From assembly GCF_009931655.1 (NCBI RefSeq), contig NZ_CP047984.1, positions 868,001 to 932,000 on the forward strand: 64,000 bases of DNA. The letters run 5' to 3'. A model generated the notes under the pieces. That model was not told the origin of the DNA. It ran no database searches and saw nothing but the letters and a program-made list of their open reading frames with translations. This document shows positions 8,034 to 18,487 of this stretch, in pieces (the first letter of the stretch is position 1; each line of letters opens with the position of its first letter). The DNA comes from Pontibacter russatus (GTDB lineage: Bacteria; Bacteroidota; Bacteroidia; Cytophagales; Hymenobacteraceae). A program made the position numbers and the translations under genes.

Positions 8034-9374
8034 ATGAATAGACAAGTAAAAGAGTTTCTGGAAAAGGTAGAGTTGAGAAATTCCAATGAACCGGAGTTCC
8101 TGCAATCGGTGCAGGAGGTGGCGGAAACCATCATACCTTTTTTAGAGCAGGCACCGAGATACAAAAAGGCGAAAATACTGGAGCGCATGGTGGAACCGGA
8201 GCGTGTGATTATGTTCCGGGTACCCTGGCTGGACGATGCCGGTGAAGTACAGGTGAACAGAGGGTTCCGCGTTCAGATGAACAGCGCCATCGGCCCCTAC
8301 AAGGGCGGTCTTCGCTTCCACCCCTCCGTCAACCTGAGCATCCTCAAGTTCCTGGCGTTTGAGCAGGTGCTCAAGAACAGCCTGACCGGCCTGCCGATGG
8401 GCGGCGGCAAGGGAGGCTCCGACTTCGACCCCAAGGGAAAATCAGACAACGAGATCATGAAGTTCTGCCAGAGTTTCATGACGGAGCTATACCGCCACGT
8501 GGGTGCCGATATAGACGTGCCTGCCGGCGACATCGGCGTTGGCGGAAGGGAAGTCGGCTACCTGTTCGGGCAATATAAGCGCATCAAGGGCGAGTTTACA
8601 GGGGTGCTGACCGGCAAAGGCCCGGGTTGGGGCGGAAGCGTGATACGCCCGGAGGCCACCGGCTACGGGGTGGTGTATTTTGCGGAAGACATGCTGGAAA
8701 CCCGCGGGGAAACCATGAAAGGGAAGACGGTGCTCATTTCAGGCTCAGGCAACGTTGCCCAATACACCGTGGAGCGGTGCCTGCAGGCAGGCGCGAAGGT
8801 GGTGACGATGTCTGACTCCGAAGGATTCATATATGACCCGGAGGGCATTGATGAAGCGAAACTGGCGTACGTGATGGATTTGAAGAACGAGCAGCGCGGA
8901 CGAATTAGGGAATATACCAAGAAATTCGGCGGCGAGTTTTTTGAGGGCGAGCGACCCTGGAAAATCAAGTGCGATGTCGCATTCCCCAACGCCACCCAAA
9001 ACGAACTGAACGAGGAGGATGCCCGCCTTCTGGTGAAAAACGGATGCTTCTGTGTGGCGGAAGGCGCAAACATGCCTTGTACGCCGGAAGCCATCCACGT
9101 CTTCACAGAAGCCAAAATTCTATATGCGCCCGGCAAGGCCTCAAACGCTGGCGGTGTGGCAGTGTCCGGCCTCGAAATGTCTCAGAACTCCCTGCGCATT
9201 TCCTGGACCAGAGAAGAAGTGAACAGCAGGCTCTGGCAAATCATGAAGGACATCCACCGCATTTGCGTGAAATACGGAAAAGAGGAAGACGGCTATATCA
9301 ACTACGAAAAAGGAGCGAACATTGGGGGCTTCGTGAAAGTAGCCGAGGCCATGATTGCCCAGGGAATCGTTTAA
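8034..9374 (+). CDS. gdhA: NADP-type glutamate dehydrogenase
   Basis: A 446-residue cytoplasmic enzyme that aminates 2-oxoglutarate to glutamate, the ammonium-assimilating reaction. The family block PMGGGKGGSDFDPKGKS starts at residue 121 and includes the substrate lysine K126. DVPAGDIGVGGREVGYL (161 onward) carries the catalytic Asp166. The nucleotide-binding fold begins near 230 with ISGSGNVAQYT. Length and motifs match hexameric bacterial GdhA; the NADP preference is inferred from this subfamily. Monocistronic, with a strong terminator right after it. Confidence 0.95.
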   Translation: MNRQVKEFLEKVELRNSNEPEFLQSVQEVAETIIPFLEQAPRYKKAKILERMVEPERVIMFRVPWLDDAGEVQVNRGFRVQMNSAIGPYKGGLRFHPSVNLSILKFLAFEQVLKNSLTGLPMGGGKGGSDFDPKGKSDNEIMKFCQSFMTELYRHVGADIDVPAGDIGVGGREVGYLFGQYKRIKGEFTGVLTGKGPGWGGSVIRPEATGYGVVYFAEDMLETRGETMKGKTVLISGSGNVAQYTVERCLQAGAKVVTMSDSEGFIYDPEGIDEAKLAYVMDLKNEQRGRIREYTKKFGGEFFEGERPWKIKCDVAFPNATQNELNEEDARLLVKNGCFCVAEGANMPCTPEAIHVFTEAKILYAPGKASNAGGVAVSGLEMSQNSLRISWTREEVNSRLWQIMKDIHRICVKYGKEEDGYINYEKGANIGGFVKVAEAMIAQGIV

Positions 9375-9397
9375 ATAGACAGCGAATATACAGCAGC

Positions 9398-9435
9398 AAA
9401 AAGCGCCTGCGGATGAATATTCCGCAGGCGCTTTT
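9398..9435. terminator. Strong bidirectional intrinsic terminator
   Basis: AAAAGCGCCTGCGGA (9398-9412) pairs perfectly with TCCGCAGGCGCTTTT (9421-9435): a GC-rich stem flanked by A-run and T-run. It serves gdhA from the left and could also stop thrA transcripts from the right. Confidence 0.92.
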
Positions 9436-9601
9436 TGCCTTAGCCCGAGTTTGCGGCTCTATATAAGTCAATTCGTTTCCTGCAGGTGTTCCCCTCTCCC
9501 CCTGCTCATCTTATTGGGACAGAAATGTAGCCTATATAGCAGGTTCAATGTCCTACTATATAGCCACGGTGGCAGAATACAAAACGGGGAAAGGCAACTC
9601 C

Positions 9602-12004
9602 TCAGTACTGCTCACCCATCCGCAGCAGGTCTGAGTAAACGCCCCTTGCCGTGACCTCGGCTCCTGCACCGGCCCCCTGGATGATGATGGGCTGAGCGCC
9701 GTAACTCTCGGTATATAGCTCGAAGATAGAGTCGGCGTTCCTGATGTTGCCCAGAGGAGAGTTTTTGCTTGCCTTCACCAGCGAGACCGTCAGTTTGTTT
9801 TTGCCCACTTCCAGGTCACCGACGTAGCGCAGCACCTCGTCCTCCCCGAGCCGGCTCTTGATCTGCCCAAAGTAATCGTCCAGCGCATCTTTCCTGGCAT
9901 ATAGCTCCGCATAGTCCTTTGCGTCGGAGACGCTTTCCGGCACCAGGTTCTCGACCGAGACATCGTCCAATTCAGACTGCAGGCCAACCTCTCTGGCGAG
10001 GATGATCAGCTTCCGGGCCACGTCCATGCCGCTCAAATCCTCTCGCGGGTCCGGCTCGGTCAGGCCCAGTTCCCTGGCCTCCGACAGTATGGCCGAGAAA
10101 GGCTTGTCCTGTATAGAGAAGTTGTTGAACATATAACTCAGCGAGCCGCTGAACACGCCCCGTATCCTTTCTATCCTGTCGGAGGAGTTGTGCAGGTGCT
10201 TGATGGTGTCGATGAGCGGCAACCCCGCGCCGACATTGGTTTCGTAGTAAAAAAGCTTGCCCCTGCGCTTCAGGAGGTTCCGCAGGTTCTGGTAAAACTC
10301 GTAGGAGATTGAATTGGCTTTCTTGTTGGACGCCACGATGTCGAACCCGCTGCTCACCAGCACCGGATACTGCTCCGCGAGCTCCTGGGAGGAGGTATTG
10401 TCCGCCACCACGATGTTCTCGAGCCCCGACTCCCGCAGGTGGTCGATGATGTCGCCCAGGTTGCGCTGTTCGCTGCTTTCCGCCAGTTCTTCCCGCCAGT
10501 TGCTGTTCAGGCCATCCTCCCTGAAAATCATCCGCATGGTGTCAGCCACCCCCACGATGTTGATTTTCAGGTTTCTGCGCCGCACAACCTCCTCTCCCGT
10601 TTCCATGATTTGGTCCAGCAGCCTGCCCCCGACGTTGCCCTTGCCGAAGGCAAACAGGTTGATGGTCTTGATGGCTCCGAACACCTGGTTGTGTACCACG
10701 TTCACGGCCTTCTTCAGCGACTTGTTCTCAATCACCAGCGATATATGCTCTCCGTTGATGCTGTTGCTGATCAGGTGCATCCACACCTTGTTTCTCCTCA
10801 GGCCCTGTATGGCCTTCTCCAGGGCATAGTTGTGGCGGCCCACGATGGCGATGATGGCCATATCGCTGTTTACCCGGATATGGGAGATGGCCCCGTCCTG
10901 CAATTCTGCGCTGAACTCTGCGCTCAGCGCCTGCTCTGCCGCCGCCGCATCCTCTTTGTTGACCACAAACCCTATCCCCCGTTCGGAGGATGCCTGCGAG
11001 ATGAGCCGCACGCTGATATTCCTGCGACCCAGGGCGTTGAAGATGCGGGCGTCAATCCCCACCTTCCCCAGCAGGCCGCGGCCCTCTATGCTCACCAGCG
11101 ACACATCCTCGACGGTAGACACAGCTTTGATTCCTTTTCCGGCTCCCTCCCCGTCAATCAGCGTGCCCTGGCGGCCGGGGGCGAAGCTGCTGTATATCTT
11201 CAGGGGTATGCCGCTTTCCACCAGCGGCAGAATCGTCTTGGCGTGCAGCACGTTCGCGCCGAAGTTTGCCAGTTCGTTGGCCTCCCGGTAGCTCAGGTGG
11301 GGGATCCGCTGCGCGCTCTTCACATATTTCGGGCTGGCCGTGTAGACACCTTCCACGTCTGTCCAGTTCTGCACTTCCGATGCCCTGATGAAACTGGCGA
11401 TCAGGGTGGCTGTGTAGTTGCTCCCGTTGCGCCCAAGGGTCACGGTTCTGCCTTCCGGGTCGGAGGCTATAAAACCGGTGATGACGGGTATCTGGCGTGG
11501 GCCCAGTCTATTGAAAAATGCCTGGGTGCTGCGCTTTGAGCGGGGAAAATCGACGCTTGTTTCACCTGTGCCGGCGTGGGTGTATATTAAGGCCCGCGCA
11601 TCCACGAACACGGCCTCCAGTCCCTCTCTTCTCAAAAGGGCGGCCACCGTGCGGGCGCTGATCACTTCTCCATAGGCGAGAATCCTGTCCCTGGCCCTGT
11701 CGCTCTGCAAACCGATTAACTGAAGCGCCTGCAGTACCTCCCCCACCTCCCGGAGGTGAGCATCCATATCCGACTCCAGCCCCTGCACGTGCTGCAAAGC
11801 CATAAAGTGCTCCAGCCCCTCTCTAAAATCCTTCCCTCCCACTGCCCTGTGGTAGAGGTCCAGCAGCAGGTCGGTGCTTTGGCCCCTGGCAGACACGACC
11901 ACGGCGATGGCCTCTGTGCCAGCCTCTTCTTTGATGATGTCAATGGCTCTCTCAAGCGGCCCGCCATTGCTCAGGGACTTGCCCCCAAATTTCAGAACTT
12001 TCAT
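9602..12004 (-). CDS. thrA: Bifunctional aspartate kinase / homoserine dehydrogenase
   Basis: An 800-residue fusion enzyme for the first and third steps from aspartate to threonine and methionine. The N-terminal kinase starts with KFGGKS (residues 5-10). A middle regulatory region has ACT-type segments (VSLVSIEGRGLLGKVGIDARIF; later MAIIAIVGRHNYALEKAI), where amino acids usually inhibit the kinase. The C-terminal dehydrogenase begins near residue 475 with the dinucleotide motif FGKGNVGGRLL and carries NVGAGLPLIDTI, the conserved homoserine-site segment. Length is close to E. coli ThrA. It ends near the gdhA terminator. No thrB or thrC is adjacent in the window. Confidence 0.95.
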   Translation of the reverse strand: MKVLKFGGKSLSNGGPLERAIDIIKEEAGTEAIAVVVSARGQSTDLLLDLYHRAVGGKDFREGLEHFMALQHVQGLESDMDAHLREVGEVLQALQLIGLQSDRARDRILAYGEVISARTVAALLRREGLEAVFVDARALIYTHAGTGETSVDFPRSKRSTQAFFNRLGPRQIPVITGFIASDPEGRTVTLGRNGSNYTATLIASFIRASEVQNWTDVEGVYTASPKYVKSAQRIPHLSYREANELANFGANVLHAKTILPLVESGIPLKIYSSFAPGRQGTLIDGEGAGKGIKAVSTVEDVSLVSIEGRGLLGKVGIDARIFNALGRRNISVRLISQASSERGIGFVVNKEDAAAAEQALSAEFSAELQDGAISHIRVNSDMAIIAIVGRHNYALEKAIQGLRRNKVWMHLISNSINGEHISLVIENKSLKKAVNVVHNQVFGAIKTINLFAFGKGNVGGRLLDQIMETGEEVVRRRNLKINIVGVADTMRMIFREDGLNSNWREELAESSEQRNLGDIIDHLRESGLENIVVADNTSSQELAEQYPVLVSSGFDIVASNKKANSISYEFYQNLRNLLKRRGKLFYYETNVGAGLPLIDTIKHLHNSSDRIERIRGVFSGSLSYMFNNFSIQDKPFSAILSEARELGLTEPDPREDLSGMDVARKLIILAREVGLQSELDDVSVENLVPESVSDAKDYAELYARKDALDDYFGQIKSRLGEDEVLRYVGDLEVGKNKLTVSLVKASKNSPLGNIRNADSIFELYTESYGAQPIIIQGAGAGAEVTARGVYSDLLRMGEQY

Positions 12005-12214
12005 TCGTTATCCAGTTTCTTGATGCTGTTGCCCGTCCTGCTGGCCCAAAAGCGCCTGCAGCCATAGCAACCAAGGCAAATTTCCATTGTTTTCCCGGTA
12101 AAGCAAGGAGAAAACTCGTTAAATAAGCCGACTGCTACCGGCAGGCAGACTTCACAGCGTGGCGCCTTTTAGAAACAGAGCATGGGCGGCGGCTGAGGCC
12201 CAGATCCGCACTGC

Positions 12215-13129
12215 TCAGGAGAGAGCCTGGGGAGCGGGGCCACCTGCGGGTTTGGAACGGTCTTCGGGAAGCGGCACATATTCCAGGTTGTCGGAGGGGG
12301 GCAACAGGATACGGCCTTCCTTCCAGTCTGCTTTGGCCTGTTCAATGCGCTCCTTTCTGGAGGAGACAAAATTCCACCAGATAAACCGCTCCCCCAGCGG
12401 CTCGCCGCCCAGCAGCATCAGGGTGGCGGCCTGTTTGGCAAGTATCACCGGATCCGCGCCCTTGCCAAAGACAAGCATCTGCCCCGCAGAATAGGATCTC
12501 CCGGAAACTTCGATGCTACCTTTGGCTATATAAATGCCCCGCTCAGAGTGCTCCATAGGAAGTCCGAAACGCGCTCCCGTATCCAGCTGGACATGCAGAT
12601 AAAATAATGGGGAGTGGGTCCTGACGTTATTTTTCAACCCGAACGCGTCCCCTGCTATCAGCCGCATCCACACCCCGGTGTCGGTGAAGATAGGGAGTTG
12701 CTCGGGCTTGTAGTTGTCGAATGACGGCGTGGCTTCCTCATCTTTCTCCGGGAGGGCCACCCAGGTCTGTATCATCTCCAGGGCCCCGCCTGCCAGTGCG
12801 GCCGGGTCCTCGAAACGTTCCGAATGGGCAATCCCGCTGCCGGCCGTCATCCAGTTCACCTCACCCGGCCGAATCACCTGCTGCACGCCCAGGCTGTCGC
12901 GGTGCGTAACCTGCCCGCCGAACAGATAACTGACGGTGGACAGGCCTATGTGCGGGTGGGGCAGCACATCCATGGATGGCCCCAGGTCAGGGCGCAACTC
13001 TACGGGGCCTGCATGGTCCATGAAAATGAAGGGGCCCACCATCCTCCGAAGGCGGAAAGGAAGAATCCTTCGCACATCCATCCCCGGCCCCAGGGATGCT
13101 TTGCGGGCTTCTATGACAATATCCAGCAT
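12215..13129 (-). CDS. Pirin family protein
   Basis: A 304-residue bicupin. The N-terminal cupin contains FIFMDHAGPVE, then PHPHIGLSTVSYLF and TAGSGIAHSE, which together place the conserved metal-binding His and Glu residues of pirins. The C-terminal cupin includes IYIAKGSIEVSGRSYSAGQMLVFGKG. Some bacterial pirins are quercetin dioxygenases; others act as redox sensors, and the role here is open. No broken features. It stands alone between thrA and a deaminase. Confidence 0.92.
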   Translation of the reverse strand: MLDIVIEARKASLGPGMDVRRILPFRLRRMVGPFIFMDHAGPVELRPDLGPSMDVLPHPHIGLSTVSYLFGGQVTHRDSLGVQQVIRPGEVNWMTAGSGIAHSERFEDPAALAGGALEMIQTWVALPEKDEEATPSFDNYKPEQLPIFTDTGVWMRLIAGDAFGLKNNVRTHSPLFYLHVQLDTGARFGLPMEHSERGIYIAKGSIEVSGRSYSAGQMLVFGKGADPVILAKQAATLMLLGGEPLGERFIWWNFVSSRKERIEQAKADWKEGRILLPPSDNLEYVPLPEDRSKPAGGPAPQALS

Positions 13130-13411
13130 TTTGTTATTTTATATATGCTCTCTTTGAACGGAAAAGAAAGACCGATGGGCAAAAATTTCAGGAGACAGCA
13201 ACAAAGGCCCCCCGCCGGATTTTCCTTTTTTAACTTCATGTTTATTAGGCGAAGTATAAAGACATAATTACCCTATTCTATATTTTCATCCTGAAAGGAT
13301 CTTGTGGGCGAACAATAATAGCATTGATGGAGCGCAGTTCCCGCACGCAACCAAGATCCTCCCAGGATGACAACAAAAAAATAGGCCAAGCTAATTTAGT
13401 CTCCATACTTC

Positions 13412-13852
13412 TCAACCTTCCTCGTGTAGTATCCGGCACTCGCTTTCTAAAACCCCGGCTGTTAATTTGGGTGGGCTGCCCCATCTTCTAACGGAGGTCT
13501 CTGACAGGACCGGCAGCTTTGAGCTAATGCCTCCTATTTCGCCTGTTGCAAGCCCGAAAAAGACATGGCTGATTTTATGATGCCGGATAACATATGAGCA
13601 CATGATGCAGGGTTCATGGGTGGTATACAGTTCACAATCAGAGAGGTCTGCTGCCTGGAGAAATTCAGTCGCTTGTCTTATTGCTTCAATCTCGGAATGA
13701 TACGTTATATCCCTGAACGTCTTTCCACCTTCTATGCCCTCCGCAATTATTTTTCCTTTCCGCACAATCAGCGCTCCTCCAGGACTGTCTCCGCGTTTTT
13801 TTGCAATAAGTGCCAGCTCAATACACTTCCGCATATATAATTCCTCGTTCAT
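13412..13852 (-). CDS. Nucleoside/CMP-type deaminase
   Basis: A 146-residue zinc-dependent deaminase of the cytidine/guanine deaminase superfamily. The zinc site is H-S-E at TYHSEIEAIRQA and P-C-I-M-C at THEPCIMCSYVI. The first motif is usually H-A/V-E; here a Ser sits in the middle position, but ligand and catalytic Glu are kept. The N-terminal region (SPGGALIVRKGKIIAEG) matches the substrate loop. Specificity (guanine, cytosine or tRNA adenosine) cannot be told. The C-terminus after about residue 105 is less typical. Confidence 0.85.
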   Translation of the reverse strand: MNEELYMRKCIELALIAKKRGDSPGGALIVRKGKIIAEGIEGGKTFRDITYHSEIEAIRQATEFLQAADLSDCELYTTHEPCIMCSYVIRHHKISHVFFGLATGEIGGISSKLPVLSETSVRRWGSPPKLTAGVLESECRILHEEG

Positions 13853-14301
13853 CCCGTCATTTCTTTTGTTGTTACCTGTTGGACTACCCGCATATATGAT
13901 TTCATAACATATATAAAATTTTTTCTCTATTCTGCCTATATATGATATATGGCAGGGGTGTCAAATAAAGAACCCCTGCAACTTTACGTCCTGGCCCCTC
14001 ACCTGCCTATGCTGAACGGGGAAAGCGAGACCCGACCTTTTGCCTTACTTTCCTGCACTTTCTTATTTCTGATGCGAATTTGTGCCAACCTATTTCGGGG
14101 AGAGCCAGTATCATGCTATCTTATGGGAGCACATCCGCCGCTGAACTAAAAATTATTTCGTAATATCGCCTGTGCATCCTGGCAGGTATGCCCAATTTGC
14201 CTTTCAGGAACAAATCCGCCTCCTGGGGGCCCGGACTGCCAGCGGTCAGGTAGCCTCAGGAAAAAAACAAAAATGCGTCTTCTTAAAATTTTTAACATAT
14301 A
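13853..14301. other. Intergenic, no gene supported
   Basis: About 450 bases, A/T-rich near 13890-13950 with several TATATA repeats, between the divergent deaminase and DUF808 genes. Probably holds both promoters. The 66-codon frame at 13949-14149 has no recognisable features. Confidence 0.5.
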
Positions 14302-15222
14302 ATGGCTACAGGACTTCTCGCTTTACTGGATGATGTGTCTGCCCTGGTAAAGGTTAGTGCAGCAAGTCTGGACGACGTGCCCACGCAGGTGGCAAAAACA
14401 ACGGGTAAGGTTTCGGGCATCGTCATCGACGACACCGCCGTGACACCAAAGTATGTGGTGGGGCTCAATCCCTCACGCGAGTTGTCCATCATCTATCGGA
14501 TCGCGAAGAAGTCACTGATCAACAAACTCATCTTCTTGAGTCCGGCTGCGCTGCTCCTGGGTTTCTTCGCGCCATGGGCCATCACGCCCATCCTGATGAT
14601 GGGCGGAGCCTACCTCTGCTACGAGGGGTATGAAAAAGTCCACTCTATGTTTAGCAAGCATCACGACGAGGATGCCGGTCACGGCCCGTCAGGTGACGCA
14701 GAGGTCATCACGCCCGCAGAACTGGAGAAGACACGGGTGAGCAGCGCGGTCCGCACGGATCTGATTCTTTCCGCTGAGATCGTAGCCATTACGTACGCCA
14801 CCGTGGCGGAAAAAGTGCTGTTGACTCAGATTGCCGTGATGCTGGCGGTGGCTGTTTTCATCACAATCGCAGTCTACGGCTTTGTGGGGCTGATTGTAAA
14901 AGCCGATGATATCGGGCTGCACATGGCCAAAGAAACCCAACACCCGCAGGTCCGGAAGTTTGGGCGCGGCATCGTGACCTTCATGCCACACTTCCTGAAA
15001 ATTCTCGGCTATGTCGGCACGGCGGCTATGCTGTGGGTAGGGGCGGAAATCATTGCCCACGGCATCCCGTTCACGAGCCATGCGCTGGATGACTTGCAGC
15101 ATTCGCTGGCCCACCTTCCCGCCCTTGCCTGGTTCGTTAAGGCGACAGCCTGCGGCCTGGCCGGTCTGGCGTTAGGTGCTGTCATCGATAAGCTAGTGAA
15201 GTTGATACGCAAGGCTTTCTAA
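14302..15222 (+). CDS. DUF808 (YedI-like) inner-membrane protein
   Basis: A 306-residue multi-pass membrane protein. The opening MATGLLALLDDVSALVKVSAASLDDV is diagnostic of DUF808, as is the VIDDTAVTPKYVVGL block near residue 45. Predicted helices lie at about 75-110, 160-200, 225-255 and 270-300, separated by an acidic loop (SKHHDEDAGH). E. coli YedI is the known relative; its function is unknown. The ATG sits in an A/T-rich leader. A single gene with no operon partners. Confidence 0.9.
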   Translation: MATGLLALLDDVSALVKVSAASLDDVPTQVAKTTGKVSGIVIDDTAVTPKYVVGLNPSRELSIIYRIAKKSLINKLIFLSPAALLLGFFAPWAITPILMMGGAYLCYEGYEKVHSMFSKHHDEDAGHGPSGDAEVITPAELEKTRVSSAVRTDLILSAEIVAITYATVAEKVLLTQIAVMLAVAVFITIAVYGFVGLIVKADDIGLHMAKETQHPQVRKFGRGIVTFMPHFLKILGYVGTAAMLWVGAEIIAHGIPFTSHALDDLQHSLAHLPALAWFVKATACGLAGLALGAVIDKLVKLIRKAF

Positions 15223-15412
15223 GGCTCTGGTGAAAAGGGCTCTAATATGATGAATTGCGCTTGCGAATAACCTTTTGATATATAGGTAGATGATGGTGCG
15301 GCAAACCCATATCCCGAGCCAAAGGCCACCTTTAGAACCTGCGGACATTAAAACCGCCTCTCCTGGATATATGCCTTCATTTCAGAAGCCTAAGGCGCAT
15401 CAGGTTTTAGAA

Positions 15413-16312
15413 TCATCTCAAATGCTTTTCCAGAAACCCCATCACTTTTGTTTGTAGCGCGTCCACATCGAACATATTGCCATAGTGTGGGGCGTTGGGC
15501 ACAATGATGAATTCATTCTCAACCCCTGCTACCGTCAACCAAGCGCTCAATAGCTTTGACTGCCTGTTCCAGACAATGGTATCTTTCTCACCATGTATGA
15601 TTAAAAAAGGGGGATCGTTTTTGTCGATATAGGTGACGGGGCTTGCAATTTTGGCTAAATCCGGACGAGATATCGGCGTTGCTCCCAATAAAATAGCTTC
15701 GGGTGCTTTGGGGTCATCACTGCTTTTCAAAGACGTTAATTCAGAAGGTCCTTAAAAATATACAACGGCTTTAAAAGAGAACTTTTGGGAGGATTTAGGC
15801 ATATAGAATGCCTTGGTATTGTTGTTGTTTGATAGCCCCTGCAGCGAAGCCAGATGCCCCCCTGCTGAGAAACCCATCAAAGCGAACCGTTTTTTATCGA
15901 GTCCATATTTCTCCACGTTGTCATATAGGTAAGAAACCGCCCTGTTGCAATCCTGAATTTGCGATGGAAAAATTGCTTGTGTGGCAAAGCGGTAATCTAT
16001 CGAGGCTATGGCAAAACCACTGTTGATTATCGCAGCCAGCGTATTTTTCATATACCCGATGTCAGCATATTTGTCGTTGACCAACCACCCCCCACCGTGA
16101 ATAAACACCACTAGCGGAACATTTCCATTGGCGTTAGGAGGCAGGTAAATATCTAACAGGTGCTTTTCTAAAGTGTCGGTGTTGTAAGGGATATTAGCAT
16201 GCAAGACCGTTCCTTCCGGGAAGAGAGAGATAACCGGGTTAGACGATTGGCCAAAAGCAAACCTTGAGGCTTGCAAAGCCAATAAGAGGAAAAGCAGGCG
16301 GGTTGTCATCAT
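15413..16312 (-). pseudogene. Secreted alpha/beta-hydrolase (BD-FAE/esterase type) with in-frame stop
   Basis: A 299-codon esterase of the alpha/beta-hydrolase fold, interrupted by one TAA at 15752-15754; the frame is otherwise continuous. Residues 1-21 are a signal peptide (MMTTRLLFLLLALQASRFAFG). The oxyanion motif HGGGW and the nucleophile elbow GFSAGGH are intact. After the stop the same frame continues GPSELTSLKSSDDPKAP, then the late Asp/His segment (FLIIHGEKDTIVW ... NAPHYGNMF). In relatives the broken spot reads like V-V-D-F-Y-G-P-S, so the stop replaces the Tyr codon, and the nearby Asp also reads Tyr. It is either a true nonsense mutation or a base-call problem. Substrate unknown. 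Confidence 0.8.
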
Positions 16313-16866
16313 GTTATGGATATATGGGACCTGAAAAATTGTGATGGTCCTACCGCCTTATCATATCAGTAGAATACATCGTTGAAGCAAGCCTTCCCCA
16401 TTGCCGCAAATGGCGGGTAATTTAAAAATCTATACTACGGCAGCTAGTGTTCCAGATGCCTGTCCGATTGCTCAAAATTTCGGGTAATCAGATTCGCTCA
16501 CCTTTTCCATCCAGAGCGGCAGCATTCTGATAAATAAATCGAGGTAAAGCTTTGTTGCTTCACCAACTCCGGGAAGAGGAGCGCGAAGACAAACCCTTTA
16601 GCTGCACCTGGCAACGAGCGCCAACGATGGCAGGGCAACGATTTTCAATGGACTGGCAGTAGGAGGCAAAATCTACAGATGGGTTTGTAAAATACAAGCA
16701 GCGTGATACAACAAGATCTATTCCTAATCAACAGGACAACCCCTAATTCTCTTCTCTTTTATAAAATTATAACAAATATTTGCAAATATTATCCATTTAC
16801 GTATAATACAAAATACGCAAAAAATTGTATTTAGTCTTTTGATCCTATAACCATACCCCCAATCTG
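16313..16866. other. Intergenic, no gene supported
   Basis: About 550 bases between the divergent esterase and DUF3078 genes. The last ~120 bases are very A/T-rich and likely hold the promoter of the DUF3078 gene. The middle part (16480-16700) is GC-richer and may be a decayed coding remnant, but I could not assign a family. Confidence 0.4.
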
Positions 16867-17748
16867 ATGAAGAAAACTTTAATATTCTTGGCAATTCTAT
16901 TATCAAATTCTGCCATGGTTATTGCCCAGTCAGAAGCCGATACAACCTGGCGGAGAACATTTGATGCGGGTTTGAACTTAAACCAGGCGGCTTTCAGCGA
17001 TAACTGGAAAGCAGGCGGTATCAGCTCTATGGGCCTAAACACATACCTCAACGCCCGGGCCGACTATGTCAATGGCAAAATTTCCTGGGACAACGAGGCA
17101 CAACTGCAATATGGGTTTATTAAAAACAAAGGTGAAGACCAGCGCAAAAGCATCGATCGCCTATACCTGGATACAAAGTATGGTTATGCTATCTCTTCTG
17201 ACTGGAACGCATTTTTTTCTGTCAATTTCCTCTCGCAGTTCACGAAGGGGTATGAGTATGATATAGATGCCGACGGCAACGACCGACTGATTTCTAATTT
17301 CCTCTCACCTGGCTTTCTGACTTTTGCAATAGGCGCAGAGTACAAGCCTAATCCTTATTTCTCGCTGCGCCTGAGTCCTTTCGCACCGCGCTTCACTTTT
17401 TTGACTGATGATGCAGTAGCTGAAAACGAGCGGTATGGCGTACCGGAAGGAAAGACTGTCAGATCAGAGTGGTTGGCTGCGATGATACAAGCCAGCTATG
17501 CCCGTGACATAATGACCAATGTTAATCTTAAGCTCAATTACATGGCTTACATTAACTACCAGGAGCTGTCTGCCAAGCAAATTGACCACCTATTCAACGC
17601 TGCGCTAACCGCCAAAGTAAACGACTACATTAACGTGAGCCTGATGGCTAACGCCATATATGACAACGACCAGGATTCTGACATTCAGTACAACCAATCA
17701 TTAGGACTGGGCATCCTCTATACCATGAAAGGGTTCACATTGCGGTAA
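16867..17748 (+). CDS. DUF3078 outer-membrane-type protein
   Basis: A 293-residue exported protein with a clear signal peptide (MKKTLIFLAILLSNSAMVIA-Q). The mature part opens with DTTWRRTFDAGLNLNQAAFSDNWKAGG, the hallmark of Bacteroidota DUF3078 proteins. The rest is rich in alternating aromatic/polar strands (YLNARADYV, ISWDNEAQLQYGF, FFSVNFLSQF) and ends with a strand finishing in LR, as expected for an outer-membrane beta-barrel. Function unknown. Single gene. Confidence 0.9.
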   Translation: MKKTLIFLAILLSNSAMVIAQSEADTTWRRTFDAGLNLNQAAFSDNWKAGGISSMGLNTYLNARADYVNGKISWDNEAQLQYGFIKNKGEDQRKSIDRLYLDTKYGYAISSDWNAFFSVNFLSQFTKGYEYDIDADGNDRLISNFLSPGFLTFAIGAEYKPNPYFSLRLSPFAPRFTFLTDDAVAENERYGVPEGKTVRSEWLAAMIQASYARDIMTNVNLKLNYMAYINYQELSAKQIDHLFNAALTAKVNDYINVSLMANAIYDNDQDSDIQYNQSLGLGILYTMKGFTLR

Positions 17749-18487
17749 TGCTGGACACATTACCGGAGGCCTAGGCTGGCTCCAAAATTCGAATAGCTTT
17801 ATACTTTTCAAAAACTCGCGGCTTTCACACAGTACATTAATTTTTCAGTTTGAATCCATGGGCATGATAAAACACCTCTGACCACTAAGCTGACATATCA
17901 GCCAGCTTTTCGCTCTAACTGCCATGACCCGTATAGCTTTCGGAAATAGCTCGGTCCAAAGGCAGAGGCCCAGCGGTGGCTCACGCAATATGCCCTTTCT
18001 CATCTAACCCCTACACTACAGTTCCGCTGGACCATTTCGGCAGTCCCGGCTGTTACTATAGCCCCCTTTCTCCCTGCGGTCTTCAGCCTATATCCACGGC
18101 TATGGTTACTTCTTCAGGGAAGGCATCATGACGTATGCCACCCATATGAGCAACAGGGGCTGTCGCCGAGGCATCCTCCGCTGCTGTCCCGTCAGAAGGT
18201 GTCGCTGGACAGATGTATCCACTCTGACGCCTCCCGGTAAGTTTTGATTTTAGTCTATTTCGATGGAAGTGTTGGGTTCCACCAGCGGGCATTCTTGATC
18301 CAGCAGGTGATTCCTTTGGTTTAGATCTTTTAAAGTTTATGACTGTTGTCGCGGAAAAGGCTGGACCTGTGCCGGGCTGCCAGTATCTCATGGTTTGTTA
18401 ATTCAAATGGGATGGCATTACAAAAAACCAACCAATAAATTAAACTTATTTAATAAATTATAACATCTATTTAGCAGGCATAGAAGC
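17749..18487. other. Intergenic region upstream of the curli operon
   Basis: About 740 bases without a gene I can support. The 102-codon minus-strand frame at 18083-18391 has a Pro/Ser/Thr-rich composition unlike real genes here. The last ~70 bases (18420-18487) are A/T-rich (TAATAAATTATAAC) and probably hold the csg promoter. No csgD-type regulator is present. Confidence 0.45.

Noticed and set aside
10439..11539. Long plus-strand open frame of 366 codons
   Set aside because: It lies wholly antisense to thrA, whose reading is intact and conserved; the frame is a by-product of codon bias.
18083..18391. 102-codon minus-strand frame upstream of csgE
   Set aside because: Composition unlike a protein, no start context, and no similarity I can recognise.
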